This document shows, in pieces, positions 1 through 7,861 of a stretch of 64,000 bases of DNA. Made by a program: the position numbers and the translations under genes. The DNA is from Clostridia bacterium (GTDB lineage: Bacteria; Bacillota; Clostridia; Christensenellales; Aristaeellaceae). The notes beneath the pieces were generated by a model. It had not been told where the DNA came from, did not search any database, and was given only the letters and a program-made list of their open reading frames with translations. Each line of letters begins with the position of its first letter. Position 1 is the stretch's first letter. The stretch is taken from positions 1-64,000 of the forward strand of contig JAFZPV010000048.1 in the NCBI GenBank assembly GCA_017552535.1, read 5' to 3'.

Positions 1-110
1 ACGATGAGGACCATCACCCTGCTCAGGATCGTCATTCCCCGGTTCACGGGATACTTTTCCAAAGAGTGGAAGCTATCGTATTCTGAAATAGGTTTTCGGC
101 TCCTGATCAT
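1..110 (-). CDS. 5' end of an unidentified gene, cut by the window edge
   Basis: An ATG at 108-110 on the minus strand is preceded by two GGAG-like sites (within 111-135). It opens a frame with no stop down to base 1, about 36 residues. The visible part is polar at first (Met-Ile-Arg-Ser-Arg-Lys) and becomes hydrophobic at the end, which may be the start of a membrane segment or signal anchor. The family cannot be named from this fragment. Confidence 0.45.
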   Translation of the reverse strand, partial: MIRSRKPISEYDSFHSLEKYPVNRGMTILSRVMVLI

Positions 111-228
111 GTTTCTCCGTTTTCCTCCGTGGGGTTTGCAGCGCCACCCGTGATCCTGTTTTGATCATTTCCAACCCTATTATACCACGCTTTCAACCGC
201 TCCGCAACGTCCCAAAAACGAAGAAACC

Positions 229-360
229 GGGCGCTTTGCCCAGAATCTTCGCGATGACTTCATTTTTCCCCTGCTCCCAAATACCTCTTCCAGATTCACC
301 GTCGCCTTCCGGAGCATCTCGTTCCACACGTGCGTGTAGATCAGAACTTTCAGAACGATC
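229..360 (-). pseudogene. Decayed 3' end of an unknown gene (relic copy A)
   Basis: Read on the minus strand, one frame gives a protein-like stretch with the core VNLEEVFG. A shift of frame at about 270 is needed to continue into NEVIAKILGKAPG and then a stop. The nucleotide sequence of 229-325 aligns with 12329-12420 (relic B), apart from an 8-base difference near 275 that accounts for the frameshift. Two related, frame-damaged C-terminal fragments suggest remains of a multicopy gene. The parent family is not recognised. Confidence 0.45.
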
Positions 361-393
361 TTGTCTCAGGTCTTCGATCGGGAACTGTGCTGT

Positions 394-2466
394 TCAGAAT
401 TTTCTCATATCAAGCGTGGTTTTTGTTACGATCTTATCCAGCAGCATGAGCAAGGCGGGTAAGAACAATACCACTACGATAACCGAAACCAGCGCGCCGC
501 GGGCGATCAGTCTGCACAGAGAAGATATGATATGGATATCAGAGTAAATGCTTACGCCATATGTTGCGGCGAAGAAGCCGATACCGCTTACGATCAGGCT
601 CGGTGTGCCGGACGCTACCGCTCTTTGCACTGCCTCAGTTCTGTCTGCACCTGAAATCCGGTTCTGCTTGTAGCGCGTTGTCATCAGAATGGCGTAGTCT
701 ACCGTAGCGCCCAGCTGTATGGTCGATATCAGTATCGGGCCGACGAACGGCAGTTCCGTGCCGGTATAAAACGGCACACACAAATTTGCGGCTATGGCGA
801 GTTCTATGACTGCGACAAGTATGACCGGCAAAGTCAGAGACTTCTGCACCAGCAGGATGATTACAAAGATCGCGACGATCGATATCAGACTGACGACCTT
901 GAAATCCGTGTCCGTACAGGAAATCAGATCCTTGGTGCAGGGTGCTTCTCCGATAAGCATCGCACTCGGATCGTAACGTTTTAAAATCTCATTGAGCGTA
1001 TCGATCTGCGCGTTGACTTCGTCTGTCGAGATCACATAGGCAGAATCGATCAGTAAAAGCTGGTAGTTTTCGCTCCGGAACGAGTCCGTGATCGCGGAAG
1101 GTATCATGCCTTCAATGAGACGGGGTAAACCCAAGTCGTCGATCGATTTCGCGCCCAATACGTGCGTCACGCCGTCGACCGCGCTCATTTCATCCATCAT
1201 CGCGGACATATCCTCATCCCCCAGTTGCGCATCCAACAGCACGAGATGGGAGGTAGACATGCCAAAGCTGTCTTCCAGCTTGTTGTTTGCAACGATACTC
1301 GGCAGTTCCTGAGGCATCAGTTTACTCATATCGTAGTAAACATGTACATTGCGGTAGCCATAAAAGGCGGGCAGTGCCAGCAGCGCCGCGATTATGCACA
1401 AAACCACATAATGCTTTGCCACAAAACGCCCAAGCCATGCCGCGCTGAACATCAACGGTTTATGTGAAGTCTTCTCTATCGCTTTATCGAGCGCGCGCAG
1501 TACACACGGCAAAAGGATCACCGTGCCCAGCAATCCCATGACCACGCCTTTGCTCATGACCAGTCCAAGATCCCTGCCCAAAGTGAAACTCATAAAGCAG
1601 ATGGCGACAAACCCGGCTATGGTGGTGAGCCCGGAGCCGATTATTGAAGAGAATGTCAGACGTATTGCCTCCGCCATCGCGACATCTTTGTCATTTGTGA
1701 GCTTTTTCTGCTCCTTATAGCTGTGCCACAGAAAGATCGAATAGTCCAGCGTCACGCCCAATTGCAGTACCGCCGCGACGGCTTTGGTGATGTAGCTGAT
1801 TTCTCCGAAAACACAGTTGCTGCCCAGATTCCACAGTACGGATATCCCTATGCAAACCAGGAATATGATGGGCAGCAGGAAGGAATCCATGGTGAGCATG
1901 AGCACCAGCGCGCAAAGAGCGACTGCGATCCCAACATATATCGCTTCCTGGCTCTCCACCAGATTCCGGGTATCGGTAACGACGGCAGATAAGCCCGATA
2001 TGAAGCAGCGCTCATCCGCAATCGAGCGAATGGAAGTAATGGCGTTCATCGTTTCATCAGAGGATGAACCGGAATCAAAGAACACCGCAGTCAGCATGCA
2101 ATCGCCTTTGGCGAACCGGGTCCGTATGGTTTCCGGTATCAAGGCAATGGGTAGCATTCCTTTTGTCAGCGAAGCGAAGCCGATAACTGTCTCCACATGC
2201 TCCACCTGCTGTATGTCTTCCTCAAGTCTGAGCTGTTCGTTTATGCTCATGCCTTCGGTGACGATGAGCGAATATGCACCTTTCCCGAATTCATCGAGCA
2301 ATATTTCCTGCCCGCGCACAGTTTCAAGATCCTGCGGGAGATAGTATAGCAGATCATATTTTGTTTTTGTGGCTGCCATGCCCAAGACAGAGGGAATCAA
2401 CAGCGCCACGCACAGGATGATAACGATCCAACGGTTTCTAACGATCCAGAGACAAGTTTTCCTCAT
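394..2466 (-). CDS. MMPL/RND-superfamily transporter
   Basis: A 690-residue membrane protein of the MMPL branch of the RND superfamily, which exports lipids, drugs or other hydrophobic compounds using an ion gradient. There are two similar halves. Each has a large non-membrane loop after the first helix, then a block of helices. The conserved helix-4-like motif appears as LDYSIFLWHSY in the first half and VDYAILMTTRY in the second. The chosen start has AAGGAGC a few bases upstream. An in-frame ATG 27 bases earlier lacks a site. The gene stands alone, downstream of hsp20 on the same strand but separated by a terminator. Substrate unknown. Confidence 0.85.
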   Translation of the reverse strand: MRKTCLWIVRNRWIVIILCVALLIPSVLGMAATKTKYDLLYYLPQDLETVRGQEILLDEFGKGAYSLIVTEGMSINEQLRLEEDIQQVEHVETVIGFASLTKGMLPIALIPETIRTRFAKGDCMLTAVFFDSGSSSDETMNAITSIRSIADERCFISGLSAVVTDTRNLVESQEAIYVGIAVALCALVLMLTMDSFLLPIIFLVCIGISVLWNLGSNCVFGEISYITKAVAAVLQLGVTLDYSIFLWHSYKEQKKLTNDKDVAMAEAIRLTFSSIIGSGLTTIAGFVAICFMSFTLGRDLGLVMSKGVVMGLLGTVILLPCVLRALDKAIEKTSHKPLMFSAAWLGRFVAKHYVVLCIIAALLALPAFYGYRNVHVYYDMSKLMPQELPSIVANNKLEDSFGMSTSHLVLLDAQLGDEDMSAMMDEMSAVDGVTHVLGAKSIDDLGLPRLIEGMIPSAITDSFRSENYQLLLIDSAYVISTDEVNAQIDTLNEILKRYDPSAMLIGEAPCTKDLISCTDTDFKVVSLISIVAIFVIILLVQKSLTLPVILVAVIELAIAANLCVPFYTGTELPFVGPILISTIQLGATVDYAILMTTRYKQNRISGADRTEAVQRAVASGTPSLIVSGIGFFAATYGVSIYSDIHIISSLCRLIARGALVSVIVVVLFLPALLMLLDKIVTKTTLDMRKF

Positions 2467-2547
2467 GTTTTGCTCCTTGATGCAAGTAAACACACTGCTG
2501 GTCTACTCGTAAATGCATATTATTCGAAATGGCGATAGCACAGAATC

Positions 2548-2580
2548 AATAAAACAAGGGGCTGGTTCTTTGCCAGCCCC
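2548..2580 (-). terminator. Intrinsic terminator of hsp20
   Basis: GGGGCTGG (2558-2565) pairs with CCAGCCCC (2573-2580). Read on the minus strand the hairpin is followed by a T-rich tract. It lies just past the hsp20 stop codon and separates it from the MMPL gene. Confidence 0.85.
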
Positions 2581-2593
2581 GGGCATAAATGGT

Positions 2594-3040
2594 TTATCCT
2601 TCTATCATGATCGTCTGCTTCTCAGGCAGTTTCTTGGCTTCCCTCTTCGGCACGTTGATACTCAGCACACCGTGCTCGAGTTTTGCACCGATATCGGCCT
2701 GCGTGACTTCCTCGCCTACGTAGAAGCTCCTTTGCAGCGCGCCCGCGTAGCGCTCCTGGCGGATCAGCTTGCCTTTCTTCGTCGTCTCGTCCTTGTCGAG
2801 GCCCTTCGCCGCCGTCACGGTCAGGTAGCCGTTTTCAAGTTCCAGTGTTACTTCGTCTTTTTTGAAGCCCGGCAGATCGATATCGACTTCATAGTGGTCG
2901 TCGTGTTCGTGTACGTCGGTCTTCATCTCGCGTGCGGCGTTCTTGCCGTACAGCCTGCGGTCCATATGCCGCATCTCCCTGTCAAGGTCACCAAAGAATT
3001 CGTCGAACAGGTTCTCACCAAAGATACTAGGCATCAACAT
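2594..3040 (-). CDS. hsp20: Small heat-shock protein, Hsp20/alpha-crystallin family
   Basis: A 148-residue ATP-independent holdase chaperone that binds unfolding proteins. The alpha-crystallin domain covers most of the chain. It includes the region around VDIDLPGFKKDEV (about residues 53-65), a basic arginine-containing strand (LIRQERYAGALQRSF) and the GVLSINVPKRE motif followed by a short C-terminal extension. The start is set by AAAGGAGGT directly upstream; a longer upstream frame is ignored. The gene is monocistronic, with its own terminator and a promoter covered by a CIRCE element, so HrcA control is expected. Confidence 0.95.
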   Translation of the reverse strand: MLMPSIFGENLFDEFFGDLDREMRHMDRRLYGKNAAREMKTDVHEHDDHYEVDIDLPGFKKDEVTLELENGYLTVTAAKGLDKDETTKKGKLIRQERYAGALQRSFYVGEEVTQADIGAKLEHGVLSINVPKREAKKLPEKQTIMIEG

Positions 3041-3219
3041 AACTCTTACCTCCTTTGACTCTTGCGCGTACTGCGCACCTGCTGTGATTGCTCCTTTCGG
3101 AACTATCGTCGCAGGGGGTGTGTGTCGGCGTAGGTCGTTGCATGTTGTTACCATTTGTTACTATGAACTCCGGGCGGGCCCTTTTTCTCTCTTTTGCCCT
3201 TTCCCTTTGTTCGCCTTAT

Positions 3220-3247
3220 ATTATACTCATTTTGTTAGCACTGTCAA
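3220..3247 (-). promoter_or_regulatory. SigA-type promoter of hsp20
   Basis: On the minus strand TTGACA (3242-3247) and TATAAT (3220-3225) are separated by 16 bases. The -35 box lies inside the CIRCE element. The 5' leader is about 175 bases long. Confidence 0.85.
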
Positions 3248-3261
3248 TAGGTGAGTGCTAA
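3235..3261. promoter_or_regulatory. CIRCE operator (HrcA binding site)
   Basis: The inverted repeat TTAGCACTG-N9-GAGTGCTAA matches the CIRCE consensus (TTAGCACTC-N9-GAGTGCTAA) with one mismatch and the exact 9-base spacer. It overlaps the -35 box of hsp20. HrcA bound here would block transcription until heat shock. Confidence 0.93.
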
Positions 3262-3704
3262 TTCTCCGGTTAATATTACGCTAACATAATGCATAATTCT
3301 ATGCAGAAAACTTGCATCGCATATTCACAAAAAGATTCCTGTTTCAGGAACTAACTAAGTTATATCGAAAACAGCCATTATTCTCGTGTGAACAAGATGT
3401 TCGCGGCTGGAATTGCTTTCTTCGGAGTATAACCGAAATACTTATTGATTATGTGAAGCATTTCGGTCTATAACCGCAATACAACCTGACACAAATAGAC
3501 GATGCGATGGCTCAAACAATTAACCGGCCTTCTGTTCCGGCATGCAAAGGCGGTCGAACAGCACAATGCATACAGCTGTTCAAAAGCAATAACGAGCCGA
3601 ATGGATACGGAGGGAAGGCCGCTGTGCACGCGTTTGAGAAAAGCACCGATCTTCTGATGCCTCTTCCCCATCGTCGATGAACAGCAGATATTTGTTTTCT
3701 GTGG
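3262..3704. other. Gene-free stretch between hsp20 and the NiCo riboswitch
   Basis: No credible gene was found; a 67-codon minus-strand frame has no ribosome binding site or family resemblance. The only structure noticed is an inverted repeat, ACCGAAAT (3432-3439) with ATTTCGGT (3460-3467), flanked by direct copies of TATAACCG at 3428 and 3469. Its role is unknown. Confidence 0.5.
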
Positions 3705-3734
3705 TTGACAATGCGTGCCCCGGAGTGCTATGAT
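3705..3734 (+). promoter_or_regulatory. Promoter of the metal-exporter transcript
   Basis: TTGACA (3705-3710) and TATGAT (3729-3734) with an 18-base spacer. The predicted transcript begins just upstream of the riboswitch aptamer. Confidence 0.8.
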
Positions 3735-3740
3735 TGATTC

Positions 3741-3819
3741 AGAACTGGCTGAGCAGGAGCGGGCCGAAAACCCGCACCGGGCCCAAAGGCAGTGGAGATT
3801 GATCCGCAGGACAGCAGTT
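3741..3819 (+). ncRNA. NiCo (czcD-type) riboswitch aptamer
   Basis: The order of conserved blocks matches the NiCo riboswitch class: CTGAGCAGG, a GCGGG/CCCGC hairpin, ACCGGGC, short hairpins, then GGACAG. The outer stem pairs AACTG(3743-3747) and CTG with CAGCAGTT at the 3' end. The class binds Co2+ or Ni2+ cooperatively and has also been proposed to sense Fe2+. The 3' part of the aptamer (GGACAGCAG) is also the 5' arm of the terminator that follows, so ligand binding should prevent termination and turn the exporter on. The downstream gene is a CDF exporter, the usual partner of this class. Confidence 0.87.
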
Positions 3820-3847
3820 GAACCTATCGCTGCTGTCCTGCTGTTTT
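3807..3847 (+). terminator. Riboswitch-controlled intrinsic terminator
   Basis: CAGGACAGCAG (3807-3817) pairs perfectly with CTGCTGTCCTG (3830-3840), followed by a short T tract. The 5' arm overlaps the conserved 3' strand of the NiCo aptamer, giving mutually exclusive folds. Confidence 0.88.
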
Positions 3848-3869
3848 ATACACAGGAGGAATGGAAAGT

Positions 3870-4748
3870 ATGAAATCTTCTCAATTCGAGTCGGTGGCTA
3901 CGCGCGTATCCACCGTGAGCATATTGATCAACCTCGCGCTTGCGGCGTTTAAATTCGCCGCCGGTGTGATCGGACGCTCCGGGGCCATGATCAGCGACGC
4001 CGTACACTCTTCGTCGGATGTCGTAGGGAGCCTGATCGTAATCATGGGCGTAAAACTGTCCGAGAAAAAATCGGATCAGGACCACCCATACGGCCACGAG
4101 CGCATGGAGAGCGTGGCCTCGCTGATCCTTGCCGGCATCCTGGCCGGGGCAGGTTTTTCGATCGGCAAGGAGGCTCTTGTGTCCGTGTTTGACGGCAGCT
4201 ATCTCGGCTCCGCTGCGCCCGGGGCGCTGGCGCTCATCGCAGCAGGCGTGTCCATCGTCGTGAAGGAAGCGATGTTCTGGTACACCTTCATCAACGCCAG
4301 GCGCATCAAATCCGGCTCGCTGAAAGCCGAGGCATGGCACCACCGTTCCGACGCGCTGTCCTCCGTGGGCGCACTGGTCGGTATCGGCGGTGCGCTGCTG
4401 GGCATACGCGTCATGGAACCCATCGCCAGCATCGTGATCTGCCTGTTCATCCTGAAGGTCGCGCTGGACATCTTCCGCGAGGCGGTGAACAACATGGTGG
4501 ATCACGCCTGCAGCACCGAGACCGAAAACGCCATCCGCTCCTGCGCCGCGGGGCAGGAAGGCGTAAAAGGTGTGGACGTGATCCGCACAAGGGAATTCGG
4601 CCGAAAGATCTATGTGGATATCGAGATCTCCGCTGACGGCAGCTTGTCATTGATCGCGGCGCACGATATCGCCCAGCACGTGCACGATCAGATAGAGGCG
4701 GATTTCCCAGAGGTCAAGCATATCATGGTGCATGTGAATCCAAGCTGA
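3870..4748 (+). CDS. Cation diffusion facilitator (CzcD-like metal exporter)
   Basis: A 292-residue CDF-family antiporter that removes divalent metal ions from the cytoplasm. The N-terminal membrane domain has about six helices. The metal-site residues are visible as DAVHSSSD in helix 2 and as WHHRSD in helix 5. The C-terminal cytoplasmic domain (about residues 205-292) ends in a HIMVHVNPS-like strand. AGGAGG sits 10 bases before the ATG at 3870, whereas the ATG at 3861 is too close to it, so 3870 is chosen. Control by the upstream NiCo riboswitch suggests Co2+, Ni2+ or Fe2+ as substrate rather than Zn2+. Confidence 0.92.
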   Translation: MKSSQFESVATRVSTVSILINLALAAFKFAAGVIGRSGAMISDAVHSSSDVVGSLIVIMGVKLSEKKSDQDHPYGHERMESVASLILAGILAGAGFSIGKEALVSVFDGSYLGSAAPGALALIAAGVSIVVKEAMFWYTFINARRIKSGSLKAEAWHHRSDALSSVGALVGIGGALLGIRVMEPIASIVICLFILKVALDIFREAVNNMVDHACSTETENAIRSCAAGQEGVKGVDVIRTREFGRKIYVDIEISADGSLSLIAAHDIAQHVHDQIEADFPEVKHIMVHVNPS

Positions 4749-4887
4749 CGCATAAGCCGGAACACACCGAAAGAGCGGATAACACGCTTTGGGAGCCAAT
4801 CCGCCGTTTCTTTATTTCCGACCATGCCCACACTTACTGATTTGGGCTCCCTTACATCGTAGGTCGGCTGTGTGCCAGCGCGGGAGC

Positions 4888-4917
4888 TTGACAGCGGCCC
4901 CGGAATTATTATAGAAT
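4888..4917 (+). promoter_or_regulatory. Promoter of the ATP synthase operon
   Basis: TTGACA (4888-4893) is followed by TAGAAT (4912-4917, spacer 18) or the overlapping TATAGA (4910-4915, spacer 16). The predicted start of transcription falls at or within a few bases of the atpZ ATG at 4923, leaving almost no room for a ribosome binding site. Confidence 0.65.
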
Positions 4918-4922
4918 AGGCT

Positions 4923-5174
4923 ATGAAAGATTTAAGTTTGATCGCATATATCACACAGCTTGGCATGAGCATAGCCGCGCCGTTGACGGGGTTCACGCTG
5001 CTTGGCGTATGGCTAAGAAACCGGCTCGAATTGGGTGCTTGGGTGATCGCCGTTTTTTGCGCCGTCGGCCTGATCAGCGGAATACATGGATTCATCATGG
5101 AATTGAAGATACTGGAAAAGCGGGAAAGCAAAAAGGACAAACCTTCGCCCCGGAGTTTCAACGGACACAGTTAA
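4923..5174 (+). CDS. atpZ: ATP synthase accessory protein AtpZ (ATPase gene 1 family)
   Basis: An 83-residue protein with two hydrophobic segments (about residues 10-31 and 38-60) and a charged C-terminal tail, as in the small AtpZ proteins at the head of many F-type ATP synthase operons. The family is thought to assist assembly or Mg2+/ion handling of the complex. It has no clear Shine-Dalgarno sequence, and the promoter -10 box lies only 5-7 bases upstream of the ATG, so the mRNA may be leaderless for this gene. Confidence 0.75.
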   Translation: MKDLSLIAYITQLGMSIAAPLTGFTLLGVWLRNRLELGAWVIAVFCAVGLISGIHGFIMELKILEKRESKKDKPSPRSFNGHS

Positions 5175-5190
5175 GGAAACAGAGAAGAAA

Positions 5191-5592
5191 ATGGATTCGC
5201 GCTTGGCAGCACTGAAGGAAACAGCGATCGTAGCCATATGTGAACTGGCAGTATGCGTACTGACAGTGATCATTTACGCGCTCATCGACAGGCTGAACCA
5301 AAGCGTATGGATCGGGCTTCTGGCGGGAGCTGTTCTTTCGGTGCTCAATTATTTCATCATGGCGTTTACTGCCAGCAGGATCGCCGACCGTGCCCAGGCA
5401 AACACAGATATGGGAAACGCGCAGGGTGCAATGCGCTTAAGCTATATCGTCCGTCTTCTGGTCATCTTTGGTGTTTTGGCAGCGCTGGCCAAGTTCCGGC
5501 TTGCCGATCCCGTGGCGGCCGTGATCCCGCTTTTGCTGATGCAGCCGATCATCGTTTTCACGCAGTACATCTGCCAAAGGAAGGTGAAATAG
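5191..5592 (+). CDS. atpI: ATP synthase protein I
   Basis: A 133-residue protein with four hydrophobic segments, matching the AtpI family that helps build the c ring. It lies between atpZ and atpB, the normal position. The gene ends one base before the atpB start, indicating tight coupling. Confidence 0.85.
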   Translation: MDSRLAALKETAIVAICELAVCVLTVIIYALIDRLNQSVWIGLLAGAVLSVLNYFIMAFTASRIADRAQANTDMGNAQGAMRLSYIVRLLVIFGVLAALAKFRLADPVAAVIPLLLMQPIIVFTQYICQRKVK

Positions 5593-6486
5593 ATGGAGCT
5601 GAACGTAAACGGCGCGTTTATCTATTTTACCATCCCGATATTCGGCGGCATACCGATAACGCAGACGACCGTGTCTTCTTTCATCGTCGCGGTTTCGGTC
5701 ATCATCGCGTCCCTCCTGATCCATAAAAACCTCAAAAAGCGGCCCGGCGGATTCCAGGTGCTCGTTGAAAAGGGTGTCGAGATGCTGTACCGTATGGTCG
5801 GCGAGACCATGGGAAGCAATCGTCTCAACTGGGCGCCTTTCATAGGCACCATCTTTCTGAGCAGTATTCTGGGCAGCTTCATCGGGCTGACCGGTTTTCT
5901 GCGCTCCTCCACCGCGGATATAAGCTGCGTCATGGTTTGGGCGCTGATGGTGAGCGCGATCTGCTGGTACAACGGGATTCGGTACAACGGTTTCAAAGGC
6001 TGGCTCAAAGGTTTCACGGAACCGATTGCCGTGATGACGCCCATGAACATCATATCCGAGATCGCGCAGCCCGTCTCCATGGCTTTCAGGCATTTTGGAA
6101 ATGTGGCGGGCGGCGGCGTGATCACCAGCATCCTGTACCTCGCTCTTTCACTGCTGTCTGCCAGGGTCATCAGCCTGATCAACAAAAGCGGGTTCGTCCT
6201 CAGCCTGATACTGATTTTGGCCGGCATAGCGCTGCTCGTTCTGAAAGCAACTGAAAAAATACGTAAAAAGCGTTATTTTGTGCTTGGTTGCGCCTGCCTT
6301 CTGATGGGCCTGTTCAGCCTGCTCGACGCGGCCGGAGCATTAAAGGGCGTTCCGATCCTGTCCCTGGGCATCCCGGCTGTGCTTTCGTGCTATTTCGACT
6401 TGTTCAGCGGTTTCGTTCAGGCATATGTATTTACGCTTTTATCCATGGTCTACATAAGCAATTCTTGCCCCGAGCAGGATGCATAA
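5593..6486 (+). CDS. atpB: F0F1 ATP synthase subunit a
   Basis: The stator subunit of the membrane motor, which forms the ion half-channels against the c ring. The essential arginine is R166 in the FRHFGN motif, and the later conserved helix is YFDLFSGFVQAYVF with Gln276. The chain is 297 residues. From the arginine to this glutamine there are 110 residues, against 42 in the E. coli subunit (R210 to Q252). The extra stretch holds two hydrophobic segments split by a basic patch, KATEKIRKKR, at about residues 218-227. The start codon follows the atpI stop directly, with a GGAAGG site upstream. Confidence 0.92.
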   Translation: MELNVNGAFIYFTIPIFGGIPITQTTVSSFIVAVSVIIASLLIHKNLKKRPGGFQVLVEKGVEMLYRMVGETMGSNRLNWAPFIGTIFLSSILGSFIGLTGFLRSSTADISCVMVWALMVSAICWYNGIRYNGFKGWLKGFTEPIAVMTPMNIISEIAQPVSMAFRHFGNVAGGGVITSILYLALSLLSARVISLINKSGFVLSLILILAGIALLVLKATEKIRKKRYFVLGCACLLMGLFSLLDAAGALKGVPILSLGIPAVLSCYFDLFSGFVQAYVFTLLSMVYISNSCPEQDA

Positions 6487-6507
6487 CAGAAAGATCAATC
6501 ACCTTAA

Positions 6508-6771
<264 letters not shown>

Positions 6772-6799
6772 AGCTCAGGCTGGACGGGAGGACGTCACA

Positions 6800-7306
6800 G
6801 TGGGCAGGTTTGAAAGTTTTATAGGCGTCGACTTCTGGACTGCGCTGTTCGTGCTTTTGAACACCATTGCCATCTTTCTGGTGGCCAGAAAATTCCTGTT
6901 TCAGCCTGTGCACAAGCTGATCAGCGATCGGCAGTCGGAGATCGACAGGATGTATGCCGATGCCCAAAAGCTAAGGCTTGACGCGGAAAGCACTGAAAAC
7001 GAGCTTAAGCAGAAGCTCGCCAGTGCACAAAGCGAGTCTGACAGGATCGTGAAAGAAGCGTTGAACCGCGCAGAGACCAAAGAGCGCGAGATCATTTCAG
7101 CCGCCAGAAAGGAAGCCGCCGAAGTGCTTGACAAAGCGGCGCTTGACGCACAGCGCGAGAAAAAGCAAGTGCTCAGCGACGCCAAAGACGAGATCGCTTC
7201 CATCGCCGTGGCGATCGCGGAAAAGGTCGTTCAAAAGCAGCTGGACGAAAGCGATCAGGCAAAGCTGGCAGATGAGTTTATTGCAAGGCTTGGCGAGGAT
7301 CAATGA
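6800..7306 (+). CDS. atpF: F0F1 ATP synthase subunit b
   Basis: A 168-residue peripheral-stalk subunit. It has one N-terminal membrane helix (about residues 10-32) and then a long charged coiled coil rich in Glu, Lys and Ala that runs to the C terminus. It starts with GTG, with GGGAGG (6786-6791) at proper distance. Its stop codon overlaps the atpH start (ATGA at 7303-7306). Confidence 0.93.
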   Translation: MGRFESFIGVDFWTALFVLLNTIAIFLVARKFLFQPVHKLISDRQSEIDRMYADAQKLRLDAESTENELKQKLASAQSESDRIVKEALNRAETKEREIISAARKEAAEVLDKAALDAQREKKQVLSDAKDEIASIAVAIAEKVVQKQLDESDQAKLADEFIARLGEDQ

Positions 7307-7842
7307 GCGGGATAGCAAACTGTTACGCTGAGGCTTTGTACGCTCTTGCGAAAGAGGACGATGCCAGGGCGGATATACTGGACGATACGCAAAAGCTTGC
7401 GCGCGCGATGGAAACCACGCCGCTGTTTTTGCGCGTCCTTTCTTCCGGAGGGATCAGCAGCGAAGAAAAGCACGCCCTTCTGGACAGCTGCTTTCTGGAC
7501 AGGGCGCACACATACGTGCTCTCCTGTCTGAAGCTGATGTGCGATAAGGACGACATCAAGCTGTTCCCGGATGTCTGCAGCCGGATCAGGCAGCTTTATA
7601 ACGATGAAATGGGCATTCTGGCCGTGACTGTCACATCCGCGCGCAGGCTGACCGACGATCAGATGCGAAGGCTTTGCGAAAAACTGGAGAAAATCACCTC
7701 CCGGAAGGTCGAACTCACAAACGTCGTCGATGGAGAATGCATCGGCGGCCTGCGCCTGGAATACGGCGGCCTGAGCATAGACGACACGATCAGACACAGA
7801 CTCGAAAATATCAAAAAGCTTGTTCACGCAGCGGGCATATGA
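7303..7842 (+). CDS. atpH: F0F1 ATP synthase subunit delta
   Basis: A 179-residue OSCP/delta subunit that joins the peripheral stalk to the top of the alpha3beta3 head. It begins with the typical helical N-terminal domain ([14 protein letters not shown]) and ends with a [23 protein letters not shown] motif, common to the family. Translation is coupled to atpF by a 4-base overlap. Confidence 0.92.
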   Translation: MSGIANCYAEALYALAKEDDARADILDDTQKLARAMETTPLFLRVLSSGGISSEEKHALLDSCFLDRAHTYVLSCLKLMCDKDDIKLFPDVCSRIRQLYNDEMGILAVTVTSARRLTDDQMRRLCEKLEKITSRKVELTNVVDGECIGGLRLEYGGLSIDDTIRHRLENIKKLVHAAGI

Positions 7843-7861
7843 CTTTGAAGGCAGGGATAGT

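Noticed and set aside
3468..3671. 67-codon minus-strand ORF between hsp20 and the NiCo riboswitch
   Set aside because: No ribosome site, no family likeness and mixed composition.
4773..4815. Terminator after the CDF exporter (GCGGAT/ATCCGC)
   Set aside because: A six-base stem with an 18-base loop and a weak T tract is not convincing.
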